Shown piece by piece: positions 1 to 9,998 of a stretch of 33,849 bases of DNA. The notes beneath the pieces were generated by a model that was given only the letters and a program-made list of their open reading frames with translations, did no database searches and was not told the origin of the DNA. Both the position numbers and the translations under genes were made by a program. Origin of the DNA: Chryseobacterium populi (GTDB lineage: Bacteria; Bacteroidota; Bacteroidia; Flavobacteriales; Weeksellaceae); contig NZ_AKJY01000092.1 of assembly GCF_000282115.1 (NCBI RefSeq), positions 1 through 33,849 of the forward strand, given 5' to 3'. Position 1 is the first letter of the stretch. Each line of letters opens with the position of its first letter.

Positions 1-14
1 TCTTTTTGAGCATA

Positions 15-54
15 AAAAAAAGACTGTCTCACTTTTGAGACAGCCTCTTTTATT
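15..54 (-). terminator. Intrinsic terminator of the M1 aminopeptidase gene
   Basis: On the minus strand this reads as a hairpin with arms GGCTGTCTCA and TGAGACAGTC (one G-U pair), a four-base loop, flanking A and T runs that lengthen the stem, and a terminal T run. It lies about 90 bases past the aminopeptidase stop. A close relative of this hairpin is at the right end of the window (33797-33833). Confidence 0.8.
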
Positions 55-141
55 TTGCTGTGGATTATTTTGACTACAGATTACACTCATTTTCATAGAT
101 GATTACGTGTATATTCCGCTTAATTTATAGTGTAATCTTGT

Positions 142-2070
142 TTAGTGTTTTATGAATTTAATGCTTTTATCTTTTATAGTAAAGACATAGGTTCCCGGAA
201 CCAGTTCTGTGATCCCAATGGATTTACCCGGCTGATAAGTTCCTTTTCTCACAAGCTTTCCATCTGTGAAATGAATCGTGAAGTCAGCCGTGTTATTGAT
301 GCCTTTAAGATAAAGCTCATTTTTTGCAGGGTTTGGATATAACCCGAATCCGTCTTTTTCAACATCCTGTATATTTAATGTTGTATCTTTTGTTACTGTA
401 GAATTTTTTTCCAGAACCTGAAGCTCATAATTGAACTGTACATTCGCCACAGGAAAAGGCACATTTTCTACAAAGTACTGATTATTTGCAGTATTATTTA
501 ATTTCAGATACGCTACCTGGCCACCGGTCCCATTTACTTTTATTGGTAATGGCATTTCATAAAAGCTCACGGAAGAATGGCTCTGGGTCTGGGAAACTTT
601 AAAAGTTACATTCTGATTTACATCTTGGGTCCATTTTATGGCATAGGTCGGGTAACCTTCCCCATAGATCCAGTCATTAAAGAATTCGGTGAAATCTTTT
701 CCTGTAGATTGTAACAATGAAGCTTTTAAATCTGCAGTTCTCGCATAATTATATTCTAAATTAGGTCTTGAATGATATTCTTTAATTGCCTGGTAAAAAG
801 CCGTATCACCCAGTATCCATTTAAGCATTCTGACTACATAACCGCCTTTTGCATAGGATAATCTCCCGCTGAAAATTGCGCCATGGTTTCCCAGATTAGC
901 ATCTGCTACATAGACACTTCCACCGGTTGAGCTTGTGATATAATCTTTCTGGCTTTCCAGATAATTCAAAAATTCAGTTGGTGTCATTAATAATTTTTCA
1001 TTGGCTAAATGCTCTCCGAATGTCGCAAAACCTTCATTCAGCCATATATCATTCCACGCACCACAGGTCACTTTGTCTCCGAACCACTGATGGGCAAGCT
1101 CATGGGCAATAACATACCTTCCCCATCCGCTCATGGAAGACATGGTCTGATGCTCCATACATACTCCACCGTATTGAAATTCCATGTGCCCGTATTTTTC
1201 ATTACGGAACGGATAGGGCCCGAAATAATTCTCGAATGTATTCATGACTTCCTTTGTCCATTCAATATTAGACATTACCGCTGTATTGGTAACTGTTGTA
1301 GGATAAATATAATTTACGAAAGGGAAAGGTGGATTTCCCATGGTATCATTCAGCTTAACAAAATTTGTAATGGCAAGCGCAACCAGATAAGCGGTTGTAG
1401 GATACATCGTTCTCCAGAAAGTCAGTTTTTTCCCGTTTGGAAGGTTTGTTTCTGACATTAATTTACCATTCGCAGCCACATTGTATTGGGAAGGGGTGGT
1501 AATTTTAAAATCGAACCTGTCGATCTTGTCATTCAGACTTTGCTTTGTAGGAAACCAGTCCTGTGCCCCATACGGTTCATTGAGTGTTGAAAGAATAAGC
1601 TCTCCGTTCTGTGAACCTGTAGAAAAAGCATTATTGGCAGTATCAGGCGGACCTGCATAAGTGATCGTCAAAGAATCCAGGACATTGGCCGGAAGAGCAG
1701 ACTGAAAATTGATTTTCAGTTCTTTTGTCGGCAATTGCTGAAAAACAAGTACATTTCCGTGGTATTTGACTTCCGAAACCGTTAAAGTATTGGCAAGGTC
1801 AAAATAAATGCTTGTCATGCTCTGGTTCGGTTTAAAATGAGAAGTTACAGAACCTGAAATATTATATGATGCAGGATCCAGGCTTACATCCATTCTCTGA
1901 TACTGCAGATCATAATTTAAAGTATTCGGATTAATGTTATAAGCTGTCATTTTACTGGCATAAGATTTCATTTCTCTTGCCCTCAATGCCTTCATTTCAA
2001 CATTCTGATCCTGACTGTAAAATTGCTGAAACAGCAAAATGCATAAAACTAAAAGATAGTTTTTTTTCAT
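142..2070 (-). CDS. Secreted M1-family aminopeptidase with T9SS sorting domain
   Basis: Zinc aminopeptidase of the M1 (gluzincin) family, expected to remove N-terminal residues from peptides outside the cell or at its surface. The zinc motif HELAHQWFG with the downstream NEGFAT glutamate lies near residues 320-345. A GGVCMEH segment near residue 300 occupies the place of the usual GxMEN substrate-binding motif. The C-terminus (YPNPAKNELYLKG onward, ending KFIKH) is a type A T9SS sorting domain. The frame is open to a TTG at 2094, but ATG at 2070 gives a clean Sec signal peptide (MKKNYLLVLCILLFQQFYSQ), so I place the start there. Mature size of roughly 620 residues is short for M1, as in other bacterial members lacking the long C-terminal helical domain. 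It is transcribed alone between two terminators. Peptide specificity cannot be read from the sequence. Confidence 0.93.
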   Translation of the reverse strand: MKKNYLLVLCILLFQQFYSQDQNVEMKALRAREMKSYASKMTAYNINPNTLNYDLQYQRMDVSLDPASYNISGSVTSHFKPNQSMTSIYFDLANTLTVSEVKYHGNVLVFQQLPTKELKINFQSALPANVLDSLTITYAGPPDTANNAFSTGSQNGELILSTLNEPYGAQDWFPTKQSLNDKIDRFDFKITTPSQYNVAANGKLMSETNLPNGKKLTFWRTMYPTTAYLVALAITNFVKLNDTMGNPPFPFVNYIYPTTVTNTAVMSNIEWTKEVMNTFENYFGPYPFRNEKYGHMEFQYGGVCMEHQTMSSMSGWGRYVIAHELAHQWFGDKVTCGAWNDIWLNEGFATFGEHLANEKLLMTPTEFLNYLESQKDYITSSTGGSVYVADANLGNHGAIFSGRLSYAKGGYVVRMLKWILGDTAFYQAIKEYHSRPNLEYNYARTADLKASLLQSTGKDFTEFFNDWIYGEGYPTYAIKWTQDVNQNVTFKVSQTQSHSSVSFYEMPLPIKVNGTGGQVAYLKLNNTANNQYFVENVPFPVANVQFNYELQVLEKNSTVTKDTTLNIQDVEKDGFGLYPNPAKNELYLKGINNTADFTIHFTDGKLVRKGTYQPGKSIGITELVPGTYVFTIKDKSIKFIKH

Positions 2071-2091
2071 ATTGAAAAATTGTTTAAGATT

Positions 2092-2099
2092 CAAAGATA
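2092..2099 (-). promoter_or_regulatory. Candidate -7 promoter element for the M1 aminopeptidase
   Basis: The minus strand reads TATCTTTG, an exact match to the Bacteroidetes -7 consensus TAnnTTTG, about 22 bases before the chosen ATG. No clear -33 TTTG was found; that position falls in the terminator of the upstream gene. Confidence 0.45.
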
Positions 2100-2102
2100 A
2101 AA

Positions 2103-2137
2103 AAAAACCTTCTAATCATTGATTAAAAGGTTTTTAC
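2103..2137 (-). terminator. Terminator of the D-Ala-D-Ala carboxypeptidase gene
   Basis: Hairpin on the minus strand with arms AAAAACCTT and AAGGTTTTTTT closed around an inner TAATCA/TGATTA palindrome. It begins about 20 bases after the stop and ends in a T run. Confidence 0.75.
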
Positions 2138-2157
2138 ATACTAAAAATAAGTTCATT

Positions 2158-3630
2158 TTATAAATCTAATGCAGGTTCAAGAAGTTTTTCCATTCTTTTT
2201 TTAACCATATCTACAGATCCTGAGTAATTATTTACCATCAAAGAAAACACTAATGTTCTTCCTGAATTGGTCTTCATGTATCCTGCTAATGTCTTCACTT
2301 TATTTAAAGTTCCTGTCTTTGCAAAGATTTGTCCGTTTCCTTCACCAATAAACATTCTTTTCAACGTCCCAGATTGTCCACCTACCGGCAATGAAGTCAG
2401 ATAGGTTTTATAATATTTCTGATCCATTAAAGACGTTAAAAACTTCACCTGTGAAATTGGAGTTACCGTATTGCTTCTTGAAAGTCCGCTGCCATCCATA
2501 TAGCTCAATCCACTTAAATCAAAAGAAGCTTGTTTTAAGTGGTTGGTCACTACCATTCTTCCTGATTCTGAAGTCTGGTCACCCAGTCTCTGGAATCCGA
2601 CGGTTTTCAGTAATGCTTCTGCTAAAGAATTGTCACTGTGCTGGTTGGTGTAATAAATAATATCCCCTAAAGTCGGAGATTTATAGGCAGAAATCATTTT
2701 TCTGCTTTCCGGAGTTGTATCCGTCATTTTGGGAGTTACCTTTCCTGTAACAGCAATACCACTCTTCACCAATGTTGTTCTGAAAGTATTGGCCAGATAG
2801 GCTGGTGCATCAGGTAATTTTGTAGTTAAAACACCTTCACCGTCATATCTGTCTGCATATACCATCTGGTTCATGTAAGGAGAAACATAAAAATATTTCT
2901 TCTCTGCAGAAAAACCGGTTCCTTTTTTTACCAGGAGCTTTTCATTTGCAGGATTAATCTCGCGGGTGGTTCCTACCGGCAAATAGTAATTATTGTTTTC
3001 CAGCCAAACAACATTTTCCGGAAGTACGGCAATGTTACCTTTGAAAAGCGCTGTCTGAATGATAATATCACCATTTACTTTTTTGATTCCCTCACGTGAA
3101 ATTCCGCTTGTGAAGTCTGCAACAATATCTCTGTAAGACCATGCACCGGCTTTATTAGTCCCTAAAGACGGATCACCGCTTCCTACAATATAAAGATTAC
3201 CATTTAAAACTCCATTTTCATCAATACTTCCCGAGTATTCCAGCTGGGTCATCCAACGATAGTTTTCACCTAACAGGTTTAATGCTGTTTCCGTGGTGAG
3301 CAGTTTTGTGGTAGAGGCCGGAACCAAAGGGGTATTTTCGTTGTACGAAGAAATGACTTTCTTCGTTTTCGGGTCGTACACTACAAATCCCCAGCTTGCA
3401 TTTTTAAGCACGGGATCAGACATCATTGTGTTTACGTTAATGTCTACAAGTTCTTTAGGCGACAAAATCGTTTTTTCTACCATTGAAGTAATGGGAGAAG
3501 GTAAGTTTAAACTTGTTTTTTGATTATCGTAGGCCTGAGAATAAAGAACCGTAGAAACGGTAGATTGAGCAAGGAATAAACCAGAAGCCAATACCGCTAC
3601 GCTTGAAATATATTTTCTGAAATTTACCAT
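2158..3630 (-). CDS. dacB: D-alanyl-D-alanine carboxypeptidase/endopeptidase (PBP4, S13 family)
   Basis: Periplasmic class C low-molecular-weight penicillin-binding protein that trims the terminal D-Ala of peptidoglycan stem peptides and cuts cross-links. All three serine-transferase motifs are visible: STTK (SxxK) near residue 108, SDNSLAE (SxN) near residue 334 and KTGT near residue 437. The long stretch between the first two motifs is the insertion typical of the PBP4/DacB (S13) family. Residues 1-22 form a signal peptide ending in FLAQ. Length (490) is normal for the family. It has its own terminator, and a minus-strand TACTTTTG lies about 90 bases upstream, so it is probably transcribed alone. 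The neighbours (an aminopeptidase and priA) are not functionally linked. Confidence 0.95.
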   Translation of the reverse strand: MVNFRKYISSVAVLASGLFLAQSTVSTVLYSQAYDNQKTSLNLPSPITSMVEKTILSPKELVDINVNTMMSDPVLKNASWGFVVYDPKTKKVISSYNENTPLVPASTTKLLTTETALNLLGENYRWMTQLEYSGSIDENGVLNGNLYIVGSGDPSLGTNKAGAWSYRDIVADFTSGISREGIKKVNGDIIIQTALFKGNIAVLPENVVWLENNNYYLPVGTTREINPANEKLLVKKGTGFSAEKKYFYVSPYMNQMVYADRYDGEGVLTTKLPDAPAYLANTFRTTLVKSGIAVTGKVTPKMTDTTPESRKMISAYKSPTLGDIIYYTNQHSDNSLAEALLKTVGFQRLGDQTSESGRMVVTNHLKQASFDLSGLSYMDGSGLSRSNTVTPISQVKFLTSLMDQKYYKTYLTSLPVGGQSGTLKRMFIGEGNGQIFAKTGTLNKVKTLAGYMKTNSGRTLVFSLMVNNYSGSVDMVKKRMEKLLEPALDL

Positions 3631-3717
3631 CTATATCCTTTTAGTTTTTATTCAACTCAAATAAAAATGATTTGTTATTCATCATTCAATAAAAGAGCCA
3701 AACATTTAATCAACGAC

Positions 3718-3725
3718 CAAAAGTA
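3718..3725 (-). promoter_or_regulatory. Candidate -7 promoter element for dacB
   Basis: The minus strand reads TACTTTTG, matching TAnnTTTG, and would give a leader of about 80 bases before the dacB ATG. The same octamer stands before the TPR/LuxR regulator and the metallophosphoesterase. No convincing -33 element was seen. Confidence 0.4.
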
Positions 3726-3749
3726 GAAATTATTGTTAGAAATCAGACC

Positions 3750-3774
3750 TTTACGGCTTATAAAAGACCGTAAA
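3750..3774. repeat. Inverted repeat in the priA-dacB gap
   Basis: Perfect 7-base arms TTTACGG and CCGTAAA with an 11-base spacer, 16 bases beyond the priA stop and upstream of the dacB promoter candidate. It could fold in the priA transcript, but no T run follows, so it is a weak terminator at best. Confidence 0.4.
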
Positions 3775-3789
3775 TTATGTTAAAAATTG

Positions 3790-6237
3790 TTAAAAATCAA
3801 CAAAAACGTCTTTTTTGATGCTCTGATAAGCAGTGATTTCATCAAATTCTTTCAAACTTAATAAAATCATTTCTTTGAACTTTTCATAGTTTTTGCCGCG
3901 TGGAAGTTTTAATAAAATCTGAAACTGATACAGGTTATTCAGCCTTGCAATCTGTGCTTTTTCCGGGCCTAAAACACATTCTTCCGGAAGATATTTCCTT
4001 AAAACTGATCCTAAAAACTGGGATCCCCGGTTTACGCGGTCTTCTTTTCTGTGTTTAAGCTCTATCATCACCAGCTTTGTAAATGGCGGATAAAGAAATT
4101 TCTGACGTTCGGTCAGGAAATATTTATAGATTTTTGCAGCATCATTCATTTTAATCAGCTGAAAAACAGAATGGTCGGGATTGTACGTCTGAATCAGGAT
4201 TTTCCCTTTTCCCGAAACCCTTCCGGCTCTTCCTGAAACCTGCGTGATCAGCTGATAGGCTCTTTCTTCTGCCCTGAAATCCTGAACATACAGTAAAGAA
4301 TCTGCTTTTGGGATGGTAACCAGTTCGATATGATCAAAATCAAGACCTTTGGAAATCATCTGTGTTCCTACAATGATATCGGTTTCACGGTCTTCGATCT
4401 TTTCATATAATTTTTCATACGCAAATTTTTTACGCATGGAATCCACATCCATGCGATCGGCTACATGATCAGGGAATAATTTGGAAACCTCTTCATGAAT
4501 CTGCTCTACGCCTACTCCACGTTCATTCAGATTTTCGGAATAGCATTTCGGACAGGTTTTAGGCTTGGAAGCCCGCTGGCCGCAATAATGGCATTTCATT
4601 TCATTGGCCGCTTTATGATAGGTCATCACCACATCACAATTGGAGCAGTAATTGACATATCCACAGCTCTCACATTCCACTACATTGGCATAACCACGGC
4701 GGTTATGAAGAACGATGACCTGGTTTTTATCATCTAAAGTTTTCCTGATCTCATCGATCAGCTGTAGAGAAAAATTTCCGGAAACTTTTTTAGATTCCTG
4801 CGCTTCCTTAAAATTGATCAGCTCATATTCCGGCAGTTTTACATCCCCGAATCTTTCATTTAGGAAAACATATTTCATTTTTCCTTTCCTTGCCCTGTAA
4901 TAGCTTTCCACAGATGGTGTTGCCGAGCCTAAAATCACTTTTGCATTATAAAATCCGGCCAATACCAAAGCGGCATCCCTGGCATTAAAAAAAGGGGAGA
5001 CTTCCCTGGGTTTGTAAGCGGAATCATGTTCTTCGTCAACAATAATCAGCCCTAAATTCCGGTAAGGCAAGAACAGGGCATTCCTTGTTGCAATAAGAAT
5101 TTTAATATCATTCTGCTTAATTCTCCGCCAGACTTCCACCCGTTCGAAATCAGTCAGCTTCTGATGGTAAAAACCAATCTGCCGGCCGTATTTTTTTTCT
5201 AATCTCTGCGTAATCTGTTTGGTTAGAGAAATTTCAGGAAGCAGGAACAGAATATTCTTTCCTTCATTGATGCATTCTTCTATTTTTTCCAGATAAATAT
5301 GGGTTTTACCCGATGAAGTCACCCCATGAAGCAGGACGTTTTTGTTTTCTTCAAAAGCTTCATCAATTTCTTCTTTTGCCGTTTTCTGGGATTCTGAAAG
5401 TTCTTCCAGCTCTTCAAGTTCTCCTTCATAGCCTTCGATACGGTCTTTCTGCATGTAATATTCTTCGACAAGGCCTTTATCTGAAAGAGATTTAAAGTGA
5501 GAACTTCCGAAATGTCCATCCTGAAAAAGATCAGATTTTTTAATATGAATATCCGGATTTTCTGTCTGCTTATCTAAAATGAAGAGAAAAAGATCTCTTT
5601 GTTTAGGAGCTTTATTAAGTTTTAGAAGGATCTCAGAAAGATTCTGGTTATCTAATACACTTTCATTAATCTTTACATAAGCTACCTCTTTAGCTTTATA
5701 TTTTTCGGTAATTTTTTCATCAATCTCAATGTATTGCAAATCAATTAATGAATTGATGGTTCTGATGATCTCTTTTTTAGGAATAAAAGCTTCAATATCC
5801 GAAAGATTAATCAGCTGCCGTACTTCCAGAGCCTGGATAAGGTACATTTCATTGATATCCAGGTTTTCAAAATCAACCGTTATATTGGGTTTTAATTTTA
5901 AATAGGTTTCACTTTCCAGTTTTAAAGAAGACGGAAAAGCAAAACGGTAAATCTCCCCTAAACCACATAAGTAATAATCTGAAAGCCAGTTCCAGAACTG
6001 AATCTGCTCTTCCGTTAAAATCGGGGATTCATCCAAAACACTGATGATTTCTTTTGCGATAAAGTTTTCAGGCTCGTTATCGTGAAGCTCAAAAACAATT
6101 CCCGTATAGATTTTTTTTCCACCGAACGGAACCAGCACACGCATTCCGGGCTGAATAACAGGCGTAAGCTCTTCCGGAACTTTGTATGTGAAAGAACCTT
6201 TTAAATTTAATGGTAAAACAATCTGGGCGTATGGCAA
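3790..6237 (-). CDS. priA: Primosomal protein N' (replication restart helicase PriA)
   Basis: DNA helicase of superfamily 2 that recognises stalled forks and reloads the replicative helicase. The N-terminal part (about residues 1-100, with VLVPFGGK and YTGIVF) is the 3'-end-binding domain. Helicase motifs follow: Walker A GVTSSGKTH near residue 305, DEEH near 402 and GSATPS soon after. Zinc-binding cysteines lie at about 519-565 (CESCGYVNYCSNCD, CHYCG, CPKC). The C-terminal helicase lobe has GTQMISKGLDFDH and QVSGRAGR. Length (815) is typical for Bacteroidetes. The same-strand AEC permease gene ends 69 bases before this start, so read-through is possible, but no shared function is evident. 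Confidence 0.97.
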   Translation of the reverse strand: MPYAQIVLPLNLKGSFTYKVPEELTPVIQPGMRVLVPFGGKKIYTGIVFELHDNEPENFIAKEIISVLDESPILTEEQIQFWNWLSDYYLCGLGEIYRFAFPSSLKLESETYLKLKPNITVDFENLDINEMYLIQALEVRQLINLSDIEAFIPKKEIIRTINSLIDLQYIEIDEKITEKYKAKEVAYVKINESVLDNQNLSEILLKLNKAPKQRDLFLFILDKQTENPDIHIKKSDLFQDGHFGSSHFKSLSDKGLVEEYYMQKDRIEGYEGELEELEELSESQKTAKEEIDEAFEENKNVLLHGVTSSGKTHIYLEKIEECINEGKNILFLLPEISLTKQITQRLEKKYGRQIGFYHQKLTDFERVEVWRRIKQNDIKILIATRNALFLPYRNLGLIIVDEEHDSAYKPREVSPFFNARDAALVLAGFYNAKVILGSATPSVESYYRARKGKMKYVFLNERFGDVKLPEYELINFKEAQESKKVSGNFSLQLIDEIRKTLDDKNQVIVLHNRRGYANVVECESCGYVNYCSNCDVVMTYHKAANEMKCHYCGQRASKPKTCPKCYSENLNERGVGVEQIHEEVSKLFPDHVADRMDVDSMRKKFAYEKLYEKIEDRETDIIVGTQMISKGLDFDHIELVTIPKADSLLYVQDFRAEERAYQLITQVSGRAGRVSGKGKILIQTYNPDHSVFQLIKMNDAAKIYKYFLTERQKFLYPPFTKLVMIELKHRKEDRVNRGSQFLGSVLRKYLPEECVLGPEKAQIARLNNLYQFQILLKLPRGKNYEKFKEMILLSLKEFDEITAYQSIKKDVFVDF

Positions 6238-6306
6238 GGGAAATAATTAAAATGTAAAATTAAATTTTTATTCAGAGAACTGCAATTTTTTATTGGAAGA
6301 CGAGAT

Positions 6307-7215
6307 TTAAAAGGCAACTTCAAGAATCTTAAACCAGACTGCAGAAGTTAAAAATCCTATGAGAATACTGAATCCGATAATTAAATTAGCCAGTTTCGTA
6401 TTCAGCCTGAATTGTTCTGCAATGATGCTTGATGTAACTACGGTAGGCATCGCTGCTTCAAAGACCGTAATTTTGGCGACATTTCCTTTTATTCCGAACA
6501 GCAAAGCCAATCCTAAAACTATGACCGGTGCCAGGATTAATTTATACAGCATTGATGCAGATATTTGTGGAATCAGTTTTTTCCAGCCATTGAATTTCAG
6601 TTGCAATCCTACAGAAAATAATGCCAGCGGGCTTACCGTTGCAGCCAGCTTATCAAAAAATGGTTCTGCCACTGTAAAATCAATAAACGGAGATAATGCC
6701 AGCGCACTTATGCAGCCTAAAAGCGGTGGAAATGTAATCAGCCTTTTTAAAATAAACCGGGCACTTACTTTTCCTGACCGGCTTCCGCCCCTTACTGCAG
6801 TAATAATTCCTAAGGTCGAAAGAGCAAAAAACATGGTCTGATCACAGATAATGGCAATGCTTAAAAGACTTTCACCATAAAAAGCACTGATTAAGGGAAA
6901 CCCGATGAATGAAGTATTGCTGTAACCACTCGTTAATTCCAATGTGCTTCTCGATCTTCTGGAATATCCTTTTTGCTTACTGTAAAACATCATCAGAAGA
7001 AAGCTGAAAACAGCAACAAGAAAAGTGGCGAGAACCGGAAACAGCATTTCCTTTGTCCAATGAACTTTAGGAAGATATTTAAAAGAAACTGCCGGAAGAG
7101 CCAGATAAAGTATCCAGGTATTGACTCCTTTATGGGCGTCGGGATGGATAGATTTTGTTGCTTTGAATAGCATTCCTGCTATAATGCACACTGCTATCAA
7201 AACAAAATTTACCAT
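6307..7215 (-). CDS. AEC-family (auxin efflux carrier type) permease
   Basis: Inner-membrane transporter of the bile/arsenite/riboflavin transporter superfamily (Pfam Mem_trans, the AEC family). The protein of 302 residues is almost wholly hydrophobic with 8-10 predicted membrane spans in two halves. Typical landmarks are SGYSNTSFIGFPL near residue 92 in the first half and the proline-bearing AAMPTVVTSSI segment near residue 258 in the second. Family members are credited with export of organic acids such as malate, but the substrate cannot be read from the sequence. The gene sits alone between the beta-mannosidase and priA, all on the same strand; a 259-base gap separates it from the former, and I found no clear promoter there. 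Confidence 0.88.
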   Translation of the reverse strand: MVNFVLIAVCIIAGMLFKATKSIHPDAHKGVNTWILYLALPAVSFKYLPKVHWTKEMLFPVLATFLVAVFSFLLMMFYSKQKGYSRRSRSTLELTSGYSNTSFIGFPLISAFYGESLLSIAIICDQTMFFALSTLGIITAVRGGSRSGKVSARFILKRLITFPPLLGCISALALSPFIDFTVAEPFFDKLAATVSPLALFSVGLQLKFNGWKKLIPQISASMLYKLILAPVIVLGLALLFGIKGNVAKITVFEAAMPTVVTSSIIAEQFRLNTKLANLIIGFSILIGFLTSAVWFKILEVAF

Positions 7216-7474
7216 AACTTTTTTAAATATAATGCTAATTTACGGCTGATTTTTTAGTTGGGGATGGAAAATCTGATTTTTTTGACTGAAATATTATGGG
7301 ATTTAACCTACTGAAATTTTTAAGCGCAAAAGACTAAATAATCTTGTGTAATATTTTAAGGGAGCAAAGAAGGGTGATCAGTCACTTATGGAGCTGGTTT
7401 AATAGAATCATTTATTGATTAGCTTCGTTTCACTTTGTATAACAAAAATGCAATACTTTTATTGACCAATGTAC

Positions 7475-9961
7475 TTATTCCTGCATGGTATCCCATAAGC
7501 TCAATACCTCAACTTTTTCCAGCGGCTTTGAAAGCCTGATTTTTCTGGAAGCTTTCGGAAGAAGATCAAAAAAGTTATCACTGAAATGGGTATCTCCTAT
7601 CAGATAAACATCTTTGGCCAAAACATCAGTAGAAACTTCAATTTCTGTTGGGGAAATCTTCCTGATCTGAAGATTGGGTTTAATTAATTTTAAATCTTTC
7701 GGTTTAGAAAAGAAGTAATTATTCTGGGTAATTATCTTTCCGGTTTCATCTTTCAGGCTCAGTTTCAGAAAAACTTCATTTTTGGATAAATCAGGAATTA
7801 AATTTTCAGTTTCAACCGGATCAAATCTGATGATCCCCTCCAGGATTTTACCATCGGGAACGGTACTGATCTCATCTGCAATTTCACCGTTAAATTTAGT
7901 GACCTGAATATCCACATGCACATCCCGAAACTTTTTCAGATCATCATTTATGGCATAAAAATTTAAAATTCCCTCCTTCTCTTCAGTAAGGACTACCTGT
8001 GACTCAAAACTTCTTTTAATCTGATAATGCAAAGCTTTCCAGTTTCCAAGATAATCGATGGAAGACCATGAAACTACCGGCCAGCAATCATTTAACTGCC
8101 AATATAACGTTCCCATATTATAGGGTTTTGCCCGGCGGTGGGCTTCAATAGCGATCTTCATTCCACGGGCCTGCAGCAACTGGGAAAGGTAATTGTATTT
8201 TACAAAGTCTGTTGGAATTTTATAATCCCGCTTCATGTATTCATCTATAATCTGCCATCCTCTGGCATGTTTTTCATGAGCCTTGATCGTTGGATTCTGT
8301 AAATTCAGATCAGGTTTTCCGGAAAACATTGATTTTGTTGTCTCCAGTGTAGGCATCCCCTGAAAACCATATTCAGACATGAACCTGGCTACTTTTTCAT
8401 TATAAATTTCAAACGGCTGTTCGCCCCACCAAACTCCCCAGTAATGGGAATCTCCTTCAGTTAAGCTTTCCTTATGCCCCCAACCAATTGACGGTGAGCT
8501 GGGCCAGTAGATATTTTTATCAGCTGTTACATTTTCATTTAATGTATTCGGAATAAGCTCGTGAAAAACTTTTTTATAATCTTCCCAGACCTGTAAAGAA
8601 TCTTCTTTTGAATATTTAAACTGTTTCTGATAACCCCAGTTGACAATCGCTTCATCCACTTCATTATTTCCACACCACAAAGCTATTGAAGGATGATTCT
8701 GAAGCCGGTTGACCTGATCTTTCACTTCTTCTTTTACATTATCCAAAAATTCGTTATCAGACGGATAAAAACTTCCTGCAAACATAAAATCCTGCCATAC
8801 CAGAATTCCGTTTTCGTCACAGGCTTTGTAAAATTCATCAGCCTCATAAATTCCACCGCCCCATACACGGATCATATTCATATGGGCTTCTTTGGAATCT
8901 TTTATCAGCTTCTGGTATTTCTCTTTTGCAATTCCCGGAGAGAAGCTGTCTGCAGGAATCCAGTTGGTTCCTTTAATATATAACGGATTTCCATTAATTT
9001 TAAAATAGAATGATTTTCCTTTTAAATCTTTTTCCTGAACCAGCTCAATCGTGCGCAATCCAATTCTTAAAGCTTTATCGGAAAGTATTTTCGAGTTTTC
9101 CTGTAAAGAAATTTTCAGATCATACATATTGGGTTCTCCCCAGCCGTTGGGTTGCCAAAGTTTTGGATTTTCAATCACAAAAGGAAGCTGAATATTATTT
9201 TTTCCTCTTTTCAATTGAATATTATTAGGTTTACCGTTTATGGAAAACACATACTTCCCTTCTTTTTCGGCAATAATTTCCGTCTGAATGTTCAATCCTG
9301 CTTTTTGTTTCGTTAAACTTTTCTGTTCAACTTTTATATTTTCTATTCTGGCATTATTCCAGAAATTCAGCTGTACATCTTTCCATATTCCTGCGGTTAC
9401 CAATCGTGGTCCCCAATCCCACCCAAAATGATATTGTGCTTTTCTGACAAAACTTCTCGGTGATTCAGGCACAGTAAATGAAACTTTCTTTGCCAGTTCT
9501 TTTCCAGTATTGACTGCCGATCTGAATTTTACCTGTAAAATATTCTCACCGGATTTTAAATACTGCTTCACAGGAATATTCCATGTCCGGAACATATTAT
9601 CGGTTTTCTGCAAGAGTTTTCCGTTAAGATAAATTTCAGAAAATGTATCCAGCCCGTTAAAAACAAGATCAATATTCTGATTTTCCCATTCTTTTGCTGA
9701 AACTTTAAAAACAGTCTGATAATCCCAATCCTCATTTTCTATCCACTGTACTTTTTTTTCATTTTCATCTTTGAAAGGATCGGGAATGATTTTGTTACTG
9801 ATCAGATCTGAATGGACCGTTCCCGGAATTTTTGCCGGGAGCCAGTTCTTCTCTTCTGAATTTTTAAACTGCCATTTTTCAGCAGACAGGCTTCTTTCTG
9901 AAGACTGGGCAAAAAGTATATTCTGAATGAAAAGGAAAGCAAGAAAGATCGATTTATTCAT
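7475..9961 (-). CDS. Exported GH2 beta-mannosidase
   Basis: Glycoside hydrolase family 2 enzyme expected to release terminal beta-linked mannose, the sugar that links the Man3 branch to chitobiose in N-glycan cores. A jelly-roll domain (about residues 20-190, with the beta-mannosidase-like WDYQTVF and FNGLDTFSEIYLNG) is followed by the TIM barrel. The acid/base glutamate is in WCGNNEVDEA near residue 432 and the nucleophile in MSEYGFQGMP near residue 529. WDWGPRLV and NWIPADSF also fit the beta-mannosidase subgroup. An ATG at 10006 extends the frame, but ATG at 9961 gives a proper signal peptide (MNKSIFLAFLFIQNILFAQ) and is preferred. It is the last gene of the GH20-glycosylasparaginase-CutC-GH2 set, which supports a role in N-glycan breakdown. 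Confidence 0.93.
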   Translation of the reverse strand: MNKSIFLAFLFIQNILFAQSSERSLSAEKWQFKNSEEKNWLPAKIPGTVHSDLISNKIIPDPFKDENEKKVQWIENEDWDYQTVFKVSAKEWENQNIDLVFNGLDTFSEIYLNGKLLQKTDNMFRTWNIPVKQYLKSGENILQVKFRSAVNTGKELAKKVSFTVPESPRSFVRKAQYHFGWDWGPRLVTAGIWKDVQLNFWNNARIENIKVEQKSLTKQKAGLNIQTEIIAEKEGKYVFSINGKPNNIQLKRGKNNIQLPFVIENPKLWQPNGWGEPNMYDLKISLQENSKILSDKALRIGLRTIELVQEKDLKGKSFYFKINGNPLYIKGTNWIPADSFSPGIAKEKYQKLIKDSKEAHMNMIRVWGGGIYEADEFYKACDENGILVWQDFMFAGSFYPSDNEFLDNVKEEVKDQVNRLQNHPSIALWCGNNEVDEAIVNWGYQKQFKYSKEDSLQVWEDYKKVFHELIPNTLNENVTADKNIYWPSSPSIGWGHKESLTEGDSHYWGVWWGEQPFEIYNEKVARFMSEYGFQGMPTLETTKSMFSGKPDLNLQNPTIKAHEKHARGWQIIDEYMKRDYKIPTDFVKYNYLSQLLQARGMKIAIEAHRRAKPYNMGTLYWQLNDCWPVVSWSSIDYLGNWKALHYQIKRSFESQVVLTEEKEGILNFYAINDDLKKFRDVHVDIQVTKFNGEIADEISTVPDGKILEGIIRFDPVETENLIPDLSKNEVFLKLSLKDETGKIITQNNYFFSKPKDLKLIKPNLQIRKISPTEIEVSTDVLAKDVYLIGDTHFSDNFFDLLPKASRKIRLSKPLEKVEVLSLWDTMQE

Positions 9962-9998
9962 CAATTGATGGATTATGTTATAAGAATTAGGCAGCTGG

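Noticed and set aside
1009..1455. Plus-strand open frame inside the aminopeptidase gene
   Set aside because: Antisense shadow of a clear M1 gene, with no signal, domain or start context of its own.
5319..5519. Second minus-strand frame inside priA as a frameshift remnant
   Set aside because: priA is intact over its full length; this is an alternate frame through a lysine/glutamate-rich stretch.
7216..7474. Possible small RNA or gene between the AEC permease and beta-mannosidase genes
   Set aside because: Only a short GTGA/TCAC palindrome near 7373 and no promoter, terminator or open frame I could support.
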